From Smallanthus sonchifolius (Eukaryota; Streptophyta; Magnoliopsida; Asterales; Asteraceae), in assembly GCA_023525975.1 (NCBI GenBank), contig JAKNSE010000037.1, positions 682,001 through 746,000 of the forward strand: 64,000 nucleotides of DNA, given 5' to 3'. Of this stretch, positions 44,985-56,119 are shown in pieces; position 1 is the stretch's first letter; each line of letters starts with the position of its first letter. Under the pieces are notes generated by a model, which did no database searches, was not told where the DNA came from, and saw only the letters and a list, made by a program, of their open reading frames with translations. Both the position numbers and the translations under genes were made by a program.

Positions 44985-46603
44985 CGTCCGCATCTGGTGT
45001 ATCTGAAGATGATATAGTATTGACTCAAAGATCTTCTGATGGTGCTGAATCTGAAGATATTCCAATTGCTAAAGTCTTCATGGCAGATATGTCAGATCCT
45101 TCAAAGGTAAAAGATTCTATCTGTAACATTTACTGTTCTAACTGCATCTGTGTGAAGGATAAAATGCAAAATGTTATGGATGATAAAACAAATTTAATTT
45201 GTGATATGAAATCTATGCATGTGGTAAATCAAAAGTTGAAAGATAATGATAAATTGTGTATGGATAGAATTGAATCTTTGAAAAGAGATTTAAATTCTTT
45301 GGGGTTGAAATATAAGGAACAAGCATATCATCTGGACATAGCTTATGCTGAAATTGAAAAGAGAAATGAAATTGTCGCTCAGAAGAACAAAGAGATTTCT
45401 GACAAAGAATCTGAAGTGATCAAATTACATCAAAAGCTGGAGAGTTTTGGAAATTCATCTGTGGTGTTGGATTACTTTAATGACAACACTGATCCTACAA
45501 AGAGGGTTGCTGGGGTTGGGTTTGTTCCTCCACCATTCAATGGGAATTATGTGATTGAACCAGAAGTTATTCATGAGGAGGAACTTGATCCAAAAACAGT
45601 GTTGAAGGTTAATCCTGTAACTGGTGAAGACATGGTCTATGATTCTGATACTGAAGATGAAGTTTTTGATGATAAAAAAGTTGAAGGCATTCCTAAGGAG
45701 GTGAAAATTGATGAACCAAAGGTGGTGAAGCAAGTTACCCGTGATAGGTGCATTTTGACAGAACCTGATGAAGTGAAAATTGATCAATCTAAGCTTTCCA
45801 AAGTGTTACAATCAAGTGGTTTTGTTGCTGCTGGTCATCAGAAGAAGTTATCATCAAAGGTGACTAAACAGGTTTATGTTCAAAAGAAGCCGGTTGACAG
45901 TTCAGTAAAAAATTCTGAAGCTTGTTCATCGGGTAGTTCATCAAATTCAAGAAAAAGTCCCTATATCAAAAATCATCAAGATAGAAGAGTTTGCTTTCAC
46001 TGTAATGAAGCTGGTCATATTCTGATTCATTGTCCTTATAAGAATCAAGACAAGAAGCCTATGATTTCATAAACAGGCAAATTCAAGAGTGTTCCCCCAC
46101 AACAAAAAGTGGTGACGATTCTAAAACGACCTAATGTGGGAAAGCCTACTTCTGGTGTTGTAAAGAATTTTATTTTGAGGCAATCGATGCCTACTCAATC
46201 ATTTGCTAAATCTTCGGGATTAAAGCAACATGTTAAACAGTTTTCTAAACCAGTTGTTGGTCATACTGGTGTGAAAAATGGTGCTGCTTTTCAAAAGCAT
46301 TCTGAGATTCCACGTGTTGGAATCACAAAAGATTCTCAACCTGAGGTCAAACTTTCTCGACCACAAAGAAGGAGACGTAACAGAAAATTGAAGAAACTTT
46401 TGGAAACATCTGAATCTGATAATCATAAATCTAATAATGTTTTTCCAATTAATCATAATGTGTCTTCATCGAGAAGGTCTGATTGTGATACTTATGTTCC
46501 ACAGGTTGATGACAAAATAGATTGTGAACTAATTAAAGTTGTTTATTTTGAACCTTCTGGATGACCCAAGACCATAATGGCTTGGGTTCCCATTTCTAAC
46601 TGA
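44985..46603 (+). pseudogene. SIRE-type Copia gag, element C (5' truncated)
   Basis: It starts inside Gag at the junction with the duplicated segment. A coiled-coil part (about 45150-45460) is followed by the conserved GVGFVPPPFNGNY and LKVNPVTGEDMVYDSD, and a CCHC knuckle (CFHCNEAGHILIHC, near 45990-46032). A stop at 46070 is followed by a further frame (46109-46564) with a basic SRPQRRRRNRKLKKL stretch. The end MAWVPISN and TGA (46601-46603) is the gag ending also seen in elements D and E. The capsid-like N-terminus and leader are missing. Confidence 0.8.
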
Positions 46604-46621
46604 TTTTCTTTGTTTATGTAG

Positions 46622-49600
46622 GGGCAACCAAGGAGGACTATCAACAATACGTGGTATGTGGATAGTGGTTGTTCTCGACATATGACAGGGAATATTCGTT
46701 TGCTTGAAGATGTTATTAAAATTGATGGCGGTTATGTCGCTTTTGGTGGGAATAAAGGCGGGTACATAACTGGTCTGGGTACTTTGAAAAATGACAAAGT
46801 TAAGTTTGAGAAAGTGAACTATGTGGAGCAACTTGAACACAATCTTTTGAGTGTATCTCAAGTGTGTGACAAGAAGTTCTCATTCTATTTCAATGATTCT
46901 GAATGTTATATCTTGAAACCGGGATTTGTTATTCCTGACCAATGGATTCTGATGAAGGCTCCGAGGAGAAATGACACATATGTCCTAGACATGAGTGTTG
47001 CTACAACAACGGATTCTATTCCTACATGTTTACTCTCTAAGGCGTTTGAATCGGATTCTATTTTGTGGCACATGAAACTTGCTCATATCAATTATCGGAA
47101 AATGAATTATCTCGTGAAGAATGATCTGGTTATTGGTGTTCCGAAAATGAAATTCTCTGTTCCTGATGACTGTATTCCTTGCAAGAAGGGGAAACAACAC
47201 AAGAAGTCCCACAAATCTAAGACTAAGAATTCAATTGTGACTCCATTGGAGCTGCTACATATGGATTTGTTCGGACCGATTAGTATAAGGAGCATTGACG
47301 GTAAATCTTACTGTTTGGTAGTAACAGATGATTTCTCTAGATTTTCATGGGTTAAGTTCCTTGCTTCTAAATCCGAAACCATAGAGATGGTGCAATTCTT
47401 AATCCTGGGTTTAGAGAACTTGTGCAAACAAAAAGTCAGAAGAATTAGGAGTGACAATGGCAGCGAATTTAAAAATAGCAAGATGGGTTTATTCTGTCTA
47501 CAAAAGGGAATTCATCATGAATTCAGTTCGCCATATGTACCTCAACAAAACGGAGTTACTGAACGAAAGAACAGGACTTTGGTTGAAATGGCTCGTACAA
47601 TGCTTGCAGATTCTAAGCTTCCCGTTACTTTTTGGGCTGAGGCTGTGAATACTGCGTGTCAAGTTTTGAACAGAGTTTTGACCGTGAAGCGACACAACAA
47701 GACATGCTATGAGTTGCTTAATAACCGGAAGCCAAATCTGGAATATTTACTACCTTTTGGAAATCCATGTACCCTATTGAAGGTTAGAGATGTCCCAACC
47801 AAGTTCAGTGCTAAGGCTATTGAAGGGATCTTTCTGGGGTATGTTGCAAATTCTACTACCAAAAGGGTTTATAACAAAGAGACTCGTCAGGTTGAGGAAT
47901 GGTTTCATATTGACTGTTCAAATCGGTCCTTACCTCAAATGGCGATTGGACCAGACTAGGCTTTTGATTATAACAGCTTATTCAAGTCTTTTCATTTACC
48001 TTCTGATATTTCTCCTGAGGAGGCTGCTGTTTTATACGAGTCTTGTCAGGATGCACATAATAGTGGTTTTCTACCGACTGCGGTTCAACATTCATCTGTT
48101 CCATCTACATCTGCTCCAGATCCTAATGTTGCTTCTTGCTCGGGACCACAAGATTCTGATAGTGAGGAAGACGATGTTATTTTTCAAGATTCTTCTGCTG
48201 ATCCTTTGTTAGTTGATGAATCATCTACTTCGACACAGGCTCAGGGGGAGATTCCTACAAATCTGGACTCGGAAATACCAGTTAATCAGGATTTATCTTA
48301 TCAATCTGATACGACTCAAGTTGATGTGTTGCCGGTTCCTGAAGTTGCATCAATCAGGCTCAGGGGGAGATTCCTACAAATCTGGACTCGGAAATACCAG
48401 TTAATCAGGATTTATCTTATCAATCTGATACGACTCAAGTTGATGTGTTGCCGGTTCCTGAAGTTGCATCAATCAAGGAACTCAAAGATCATCCGGTGAC
48501 GAATATAATTGGGAATTTGAGAGATGGAGTGCAAACGCGTTCTATTATTGAAAACACTTGCTTGTATACATGTATTAAGGATACTGGTGTGTCTTGATGT
48601 ATGCTCACATTCATGTTTTATTTCTCAGCTCGAACCGAAGAATATCGAAATGGCTTTGCGTGATAACAATTGGATAGAGGCAATGCAGGAAGAGCTTGCT
48701 TAGTTTGATAAACTCAAAGTTTGGAATCTTGTAGATCTACCAAAGGGTGTGTATCCAATTGGTACTAAGTGGGTGTTTAAATGCAAGAAAGACGATCGCG
48801 GTGTTGTGGTGAGAAATAAGGCAAGATTAGTTGTACAAGGTTTCAATCAACAAGAAGAAATTGATTACACCGAGGTTTATGCTCCTGTTGCTAGGCTTGA
48901 AGCTATACGGTTGTTTCTTGCTTTTGCTTCATACAAAGGGTTTAAGGTGTTTCAATTAGATGTGAAGAGTGCTTTCTTATATGGTAAGGTCAAGGAGGAG
49001 GTTTATGTGTGTCAGCCGCCGGGGTTTGAAGATCCGGTTAATCCGTCTAAAGTTTTCAAGCTTGATAAGGCTCTCTATGGCCTACATCAAGCTCCCCGAG
49101 CATGGTATGAAACGTTGTCTAAACATCTTATGGACAATGGTTTTGTACGTGGCCAAATTGACTCGACCTTATTCATCAAGAAAGCAGGGGGAGAATACTT
49201 ACTGGTGCAGATATATGTAGATGATATTATTTTTGGCTCTACAAATGAAGGGTTGTGCAAAGAGTTTGAGAGTGTTATGAAATCGAATTTTGAAATGTCA
49301 GCTATGGGAGAGTTATCATTTTTCCTAGGACTTCAAGTTAATCAGAAGGAAGATGGTTTCTTTATTCATTAGTCCAAGTATGTCAAAGACATCTTGAGCC
49401 GGTTCAAGATGGAGGATTGTACCCCATACGTTACTCCAATTCCGGTTAATCATAAGTTGAATTCTGACCCGAATGGAAAAGAAGTTGATTGCCGACTCTA
49501 TCGTGCAATGATTGGATCTCTCGTGTACTTAACCGCTTCAAGGCCAGACATAATGTTTGCTGTGTGTATTTGTTCCAGATTCCAAGCAAAACCAAAAGAG

Positions 49601-50158
49601 TCTCATTTGATTGCAGTAAAGAGAATCTTTCGTTATCTGAAAGGAAAACAAAGATTGGGACTATGGTTTCCACATGGTTCTAACTTTGAATTCAATGTAT
49701 ATATTGATTCTGATTTTGGTGGTTGTTGTTTGGACAGGAAATCTACAACAGGTGGTTGCCAGTTCTTTGGTAATCGTCTAGTTTCCTGGCAGTGCAAAAA
49801 GCAAACTACGGCCTCCATTTCAACATGTGAAGCAGAATACATTGCTGCTGCAAGTTGTTGTTCACAGATCTTGTGGATTCAACAGCAATTAAGAGACTAC
49901 GGTTTGAATTTTACAGGAACCCCCATGTTTATTGATAATACTGCTACAATGTCTATCACAAATAATCCTGTTAAGCACAGTAAAACAAAGCACATTGAAA
50001 TTAGATATCATTTTATTCGTGATTGTGCAGATAAAAAGTTGATTGAGCTGGTGAATGTACATACATATGATAAATTTGCTGATCTTTTTACCAAGGCATT
50101 TGATCGTACCAGGTTTGAATTTCTGATCAAAATGATCGGTATGATCAATCCCGAATAA
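46622..50158 (+). pseudogene. pol: SIRE-type Copia pol, element C
   Basis: PR-IN-RT-RNaseH. Protease DSG at 46661-46669; integrase zinc-binding H-H-C-C; core with HMDLFGP near 47258, RSDNGSEF near 47450 and QQNGVTERKNRTL near 47540; RT with YVDDIIFGS near 49215; RNase H with IDSDFGG near 49705 and CEAEYIAAA; and the end GMINPE at 50158. Interruptions: TAG at 47957, a 119-bp tandem duplication in the IN-RT spacer that shifts the frame (48241-48478), TAG near 48700 and TAG at 49370. It is preceded by a branch-point-like ttctaac, a T-rich tract and TAG|GGGCAACC at 46620-46621, resembling a 3' splice site. Confidence 0.9.
48241..48478 (+). repeat. 119-bp tandem duplication in pol spacer
   Basis: Two essentially identical copies begin at 48241 and 48360, each at a tcagggggagattcc tract. 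The length is not a multiple of three, so the downstream frame shifts. Confidence 0.9.
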
Positions 50159-51535
50159 AAGTTTTCAAAAACAATTTTTCATGGGAGATTTTGTTTTAAA
50201 TTTCTTTTATTGCTTTATTACATTTCTGCATTTTAAATTTCAGTCAAAAATTGTTATTTATAAAAATTCAAAACAAAATGAAAAATATAAAATTGACATC
50301 ATTTGAAGTTAGAGAAGAAATGATAGTACATCAGTGAATAGTTCATCACACATGACCATAGTAGACCTTTGATATATGATAGCTTAAAGTATATTGATTT
50401 GATCTAAATTTCAAAGTCTGCATAAATAAGAAATGATAGTGTTATAAATGCTCTACTCTTGATAATTTGTTTTAATTTAAATATGAGTTTGAAACTTGAA
50501 TTGTCAATAGACTAGAAGCATTTTTGAACCAATAGTAGTGTGAAAATTAAATATGATATGATTACATCTGTGATTTGATCCATTATATGCCTGGGTGTGT
50601 GTGTGTTAAAGATCATTATCAGATAAAGAATATATGGTTTTAAGAATTTCATGAGACCAATATCGAATTATATCTTTAGCACAAACTCTTTCAGATCACT
50701 TCACTGCCCATGCCCCGAAAAACATGCAATGTGTTGCTGAACTAAGATATATTCACCCTTGGATCATTTAGATACATCATCTTTACTGATTCCATTGAAA
50801 ATTATCCAGATAATAGTTGGATCCTCCTACCTGAATCTATTGATTCTCATTATAAAGCCAATTCATTAGAATCTTTTGATTCTGAATCATCTTGATTCAT
50901 ATATCCTTTGGGATCTGCTATTCGATACTTGTGCTAATAGAGATAATTTTATCTTGTAGATTGATCTAATCTTGCAATAAATCGTGTATGTCTTGAAGAT
51001 AGTGCAATTTTAAATTTTGTTAGGCATATATGTGGGATACACGATGTTTTTCATCTAAATGGTACTAACTCACATGAAATTGGAAGAAAAACGCTTGTGG
51101 TTTCAAATTGTATAATATTGGCAACTTAAGAATTCATGCTTTGTATTACAAATTCGGTATGAATAATTGAGCATTTTATAATCTGATCTTGTTTACTTTG
51201 AAATTTATCGCATATCATTTCAAGTATTGTTCAAATTGATTGTAAAGTTGAAAAGAAAAATGAATCGTTTGAAAAGAAAAGAGACAAATATGTCAAAGTC
51301 ATGAATATGAAGGATTTATAAATAATCATTACAAAAAAAAATTGCATAGAATGAAAAAGATATGAATAGCATAAGAATGAGTTTGATTGTTTCATATTTT
51401 CTTTAAAGGAATAAGTGAATTTATTTCACATGAATATCATTGTTTAATGAATATCATAGGTTACCCATAGTTGTTGATAGACTGTTTGATGAATTGCTCA
51501 TATACTGATATGATCTTCTTACTCATGATGTTCAA

Positions 51536-51650
51536 CCAAAAATATGTGTTTCAGTTTGCTCAGATAAAAACCAAAAATATGTGTTTCAGTTTGCTCAGAT
51601 AAAAACCAAAAATATGTGATTCCGTTTGTACAGATAAAATCCAAAAAGAT
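51536..51650 (+). repeat. 37-bp tandem repeat, about three copies
   Basis: Units read accaaaaatatgtgtttcag plus tttgctcagataaa. The first two are identical and the third has several changes. Confidence 0.9.
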
Positions 51651-51792
51651 TTTTTTCTATCTTCCATGAAAATTCTATCTTTTATTTTGGTTAAAATGAT
51701 TCGGGATTGGATCGGATACATGCTACAGATGGAAGTTCACAAGAATGTGACGTGTTGATAGTTGACAAAATTGTTCAAGGCAAAGGTTTGAA

Positions 51793-52189
51793 GCGAATTT
51801 AATATGTTCGCCGTACCTTGTTAAGCGAACTTAATATGTTCGCCTGTAGCTTGTTAAGCGAACCATGTAAGGTAATTACATGGATTTTTATCCGTTAAAT
51901 CGATGGGAAATTGTTACTTTGACCCTTTGTTCTTCGTGTTTAGACTGTTCATATGATTTTCTGAGTAAATCGCATTAATCCGTGTTTAAATCTTAAAATT
52001 GAAGCTGAATATTTTTTCGTTGTTGAGATTCGATCCTTATAATGTGTTTGATTTGAAAAGTTTTGATGATTTGAGCATTTTGAGAATTTGATTATGAATC
52101 TGTATCGACAAACTGGTTCAGGAGAACTTGTTCAGGCGAACTTATTATGTTCGCTTCTTGCAACACTAAGCGAACTTATTAAGTTCGCC
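51793..52189. promoter_or_regulatory. Palindrome cluster before extra ORF C
   Basis: 51793-51811, 51825-51843, 52136-52154 and 52170-52188 carry GCGAAY and GTTCGC arms; the last has nine-base arms GCGAACTTA/TAAGTTCGC around one T. A half-site lies at 51858. The same motif fills the LTRs at 55526 and 60314. Confidence 0.8.
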
Positions 52190-52356
52190 TAAGGGTTAAG
52201 ATGCGTTTGGACTTGTGATTTTTTTTTGTGTAAAATTATTTTTTTAAGTTTGATTTTTTTTTGTTTGTTTCTGTATTTGTGTGTGTATATCATGTGTATA
52301 TCATATGTGTGTTTGTTATATGACTAATGTTTGTTCTATGTCCAATACATTTACAG

Positions 52357-55300
52357 ATGGCTCGCCGTGTTGAGTACAAACATAATCAAGTGGCGTTGTT
52401 AGATCCAAATATGTCTGAGGCCGCTAATTTTCAAGGAATCATTAACTTTTTAAATCGTTCACGATTAAATGTGGCCTTATCCACAGATCCGTACATCAGT
52501 TTGCCTTATATCCAACAATTCTGGGATACAGTACATCAGGACACTGCTGTTGAACCTCATGTGCTTCGTGCTACAGTTAACAACACAGAGGTGGCAATTT
52601 CAGTGATCATGGGATGTTTTCAGAGGATGGGTTACCGAGGCAAACCTAATGATACTCAAGCTAGGAAAGGTGGTCTGGTTGGGGAATGGAGGTACTTTAT
52701 GCATGTCATCATCCAGTGTTTATCTCCATGAAAGGCTGGCACTGAGGAATGAAGAGTGCGTTACAAGCTGCAATGGTTGCATTGACCCTGAACAAACGGT
52801 TTAACTTTGCTTTATATATATACCGTGAGTTGGTCATGCAAATCAATCCTCCTGAAGGTCAAGGGTTTCTTATGTACCCTAGGTTCCTGTAAATGATTCT
52901 GAACCATCTAATTCCATATTTACCACAGCATCCTATACGTTTGACCTTGACACCTATGTCCAAAAGAATCTTTACTGATTGTACCAAGGTTAAACAACAA
53001 AATGTTGCTTTGATTCCAGTTCCGACTCCTTTGTTTGGTCACATAATCAATCCTGATTATGTTGAGCCTCCTAATGATAATTGGTTTCATCCTGAGGAGT
53101 TAGTTCAAGGACAAAATCAGAATCAACCACAACACCAACAACAACACCAACCACAACAACAACAACAACCATAACAAGTTCAAGTTCAAGCTCAAGCTCA
53201 GGTACAAGCACAACAACAAATTCCTATTCCACAAGAACAGGTTCATATTCCTGTTAATGAACCAGTTCAGGTTGAAGATGTTGCACATGAAGATGAACAA
53301 GACTTTGGTCTTAATATGGATGATTTTAATGATGAGGCTGTGAACTCACCCATTCATGAATCTGAAAGGAATGTGGTGGATACAAGTTCCAGTGAAACAA
53401 TTCTTTCTGATTCTGAAGCTACTGACTCTGATTTGTCTAGAGATTTTAGCTCAGATCATTATGAGCGGCTGGCTACTTTGCCATTGGCAAATGCAGGGAA
53501 GCGTATTAAATCTACAGCCAGAAAGCCGAGGCGTAAGTCTGTTCGGAATCCTCCTTCCGGTTCAGTACTTGGTAAGAGAACATTAATTGATGAGAGTTCT
53601 GACTCGGATAGAGAAGTCAATCCAGTTCCAAAAGATCAGAAGCTTATGTCTGCTTCTATTGCTGCTACACATTCATCTCCAGGTGTTGAGGATGCTACTT
53701 TTGTTGAATCCTTACTGATTACACCTCCTTCATCGAAACGTCCGTCTCCTGTGATTTCTCCTGTTCCTACAGTTCCTAAATCATCTGCTGCTGGTACTTC
53801 ACGGCCTTCTGATTCTGAAAGGATTACCTACCTTGAATCACAGGTGCTTGCATTGCAGACTCAGGTACATACTCTTGTGACTACTGATGCTTAGAGACAA
53901 TTGGTCCTTCAGGCTCAATCTAAACAGATTGATGACATGAAGTTATTGGTTTCCAAACTTGTTGAGCGTCTTTACGCTCAAGGGGAGTTAAGGATCCATA
54001 ATACTTGTCATACTGAGTCTATTCAAAGAAAGGATGGTGATGACAATGATCCTAGTGGCAATATTAAGGGTGATCGTCAATACGCTGACGTGAATCCAAG
54101 TGATGACAATGATCCTAGTGGCAATATTGAGGGTGATCGTCAATACGCTGACGTGAATCCAATATCAAGAGTTCAGGGGGAGTCTACATCAGGTAATATT
54201 GAAGGAACCAAAAAGGATTCTGAAGTGAATGAAGAGATTCTGTTACTTGAATTCTTTCAAACTGATTCTGATGCTGAAGAAGAAGAAGCTGAGAAGTTAG
54301 AGTGTCTAGATGATATTGATGAATTGTTTAATGATGTTGAAGATGACATGACTGATAATGAGGTTTTAGAAGGAGAAATTTTGGAGATTGAGATAGAAAA
54401 GAGTAAAGTTGAAGTTACTTATGAAGGTTGTGATGGTCTGAATGTTCCTTATAACTTCATCCAGGATGATGTTATTCCTGAGTTTTCATATGAAGGAGTG
54501 ATAGATTCTATGGACTCTGTTGAAGATGTTACTAAGCCTGATGATACTGCTCAATCCAAAATGGATACTGATGCTGATACTACTCGTCCTGTGTCTCCTA
54601 AGACTACTGAAGAACTTGTGATGTACAGAAATACAGGTATGACTAGAGAACAGTGGAGAGAAGTAGTTAACAGCTGGAAGAAAGTGTTACCTGAACCTCC
54701 TATACAACCAGCTCAAAAGGAAAGATATGTAAATAAAGAGCGTTGTATTGGAAGAATCATAAGTTGGTTCTACGATGATGAAAGTAAATTGTTTGCTCTC
54801 AAGCGATCTGATGGTGTTCAGTACTTAAAGCCAAGGATCAAGTATTTCAATACCTTGCCAAGGTGTGAAATGAATGGTCTAGCTACGGAACCACTGATAA
54901 ATAGATCCAAGTTTGGATTAGCTGATGTAATTGCAAACTTGATCAGAAGAGAAGGTGGATCGGGAAAGTGTGAAAAGCTAAAACCTCAGAAGGGAAAGAG
55001 AGTGAAGATTGTTGATCCTACTACTGGTATTGTGACTTAGAAGTATAAGTTCAAACCAGTAAGAGCTGTGCAAAAGATTCCATTGAAGAAGATACCACAA
55101 GACTTTCTAGGTAATATGAAATGGTGGTATGTTGATGTGAATACTGGTGAAGCTACAGTTGAAGATAGAGATAATAAGGTCATTGTAAGCTTCTATGATG
55201 CAATGAATCTTATTAATTTCTCTAAGAAAGATCAGAGAACTCTAAGAAAGAATGAGATCATGTTTACTGATGAATGGAAAGAACAAGGATTGCAGTATAA

Positions 55301-55379
55301 ACGGGTGTTGGAGATCTGTCATAGATATGGAGTGCATGCAGGCAGCAGACTACCAGATAACTGGAAGAGCTCATCATAG
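52357..55379 (+). pseudogene. Extra ORF (third ORF) of SIRE-type element C
   Basis: It starts at an ATG immediately after TTTACAG. The N-terminal domain (YKHNQVALLDPN, FLNRSRLNVALS, FWDTV, CFQRMGYRG, W-R-Y-F-M-H-V, YPRFL) has an internal deletion of about 20-25 residues and ends in a stop at 52729; a frameshift follows before 52893. From there one frame reaches 55379 with nonsense codons at 53172, 53892 and 55038. It holds a glutamine-rich tract (53110-53170), acidic serine-rich parts, a coiled coil split by the 53892 stop, a 63-bp in-frame duplication (54039-54164), and the C-terminal domain (SWFYDDESKLFALKR, FNTLPRCEM). No membrane segment is visible. It is the counterpart of the ORFs at 19246 and 26170. 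Confidence 0.8.
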
Positions 55380-55409
55380 AGACAGAAGACAGAAGATCAA
55401 GCTATTGTC

Positions 55410-55420
55410 AAGGGGGAGTC
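55410..55420 (+). other. Polypurine tract of element C
   Basis: Aagggggagtc directly before the LTR start TGTTAGG, about 30 bases after the extra ORF stop. Confidence 0.85.
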
Positions 55421-55852
55421 TGTTAGGACATAAATGTATGACAAAAGCTTGTAATAGTTTAGATCTTATTGTCTTTATGTTTTGTATTCATGTTTTGTCT
55501 AAGTCTTTGTATATGTTCTGCTAGAGGCGAACTTAACTAGTTTGCCTAGTTTCATGAGAGGCGAACTTATCAAGTTCGCCTAGTCTCATTAGGCGAACTT
55601 ATTAAGTTTTCCTATAGCAGGTCTTGTGTCTATAAATAGATGTTTACAGTTTCAGTTTTGTAGGAGAAGTCTTTGAACTCTATAAACTCTGTGATTGATT
55701 GAATACAATGAGAAGATTATTTACTTGCTATTTGTTATCGTTTCTATTGTCATTTTGTGTATACATACGTTGATACGGTTGGATTCTGCACTCCGTGTCT
55801 TTGATACGTCACGTCACGAGAAAGATCTATAGAGGAGTCATGTGGACCTACA
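55421..55852 (+). repeat. LTR shared by elements C and D
   Basis: 432 bp, TGTTAGG to CCTACA. A polypurine tract precedes it and a primer-binding site follows, so it serves as 3' LTR of C and 5' LTR of D. It has a TATAAATA box at 55631-55638 with palindromes upstream. Confidence 0.85.
55526..55613. promoter_or_regulatory. Palindrome cluster upstream of TATA, LTR C/D
   Basis: 55526-55546 (GGCGAAC..GTTTGCC), 55559-55581 (arms AGGCGAACTT/AAGTTCGCCT around ATC) and 55591-55613 (AGGCGAACTT..AAGTTTTCCT). The last ends 18 bp before the TATA box. Confidence 0.8.
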
Positions 55853-55854
55853 AG

Positions 55855-55867
55855 TGGTATCAGAGCC
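55855..55867 (+). other. Primer-binding site of element D, tRNA-Met type
   Basis: TGGTATCAGAGCC two bases after the LTR end. Confidence 0.9.
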
Positions 55868-56119
55868 AGGTTCTTGTTCTGATACCATGATCTGTCACAA
55901 GCTCTGTACAAACGGGTGTTGGAGATCTGTCATAAGCTCTTATGCAAAAAAATTATCCAGATTTTGATACCACTTGTCAAATCACTAATTAGCAACAAAA
56001 AAAAAAGACAACTTATATGCTTGTTTTGAATCATTTTTGAAATTTTGAATTTTTGAAATTTTTTAAAAAGAGTATTTTGGCGGGATTTTTTTCCCGGATA
56101 TTTTCGCAAAAATTTCAAA

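Larger units (their letters stand above)
50159..52356 (+). other. Noncoding region between pol and extra ORF, element C
   Basis: No coding similarity. Parts are shared with element D (58670-59500), for example gtgtgtaaaagatcattatc-like and cactgcccatgccacgaaaa-like stretches. It contains a 37-bp tandem repeat (51536-51650) and two palindrome groups (51793-51864, 52135-52189), and ends in ACATTTACAG (52347-52356) directly before the ATG of the extra ORF. Confidence 0.7.
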
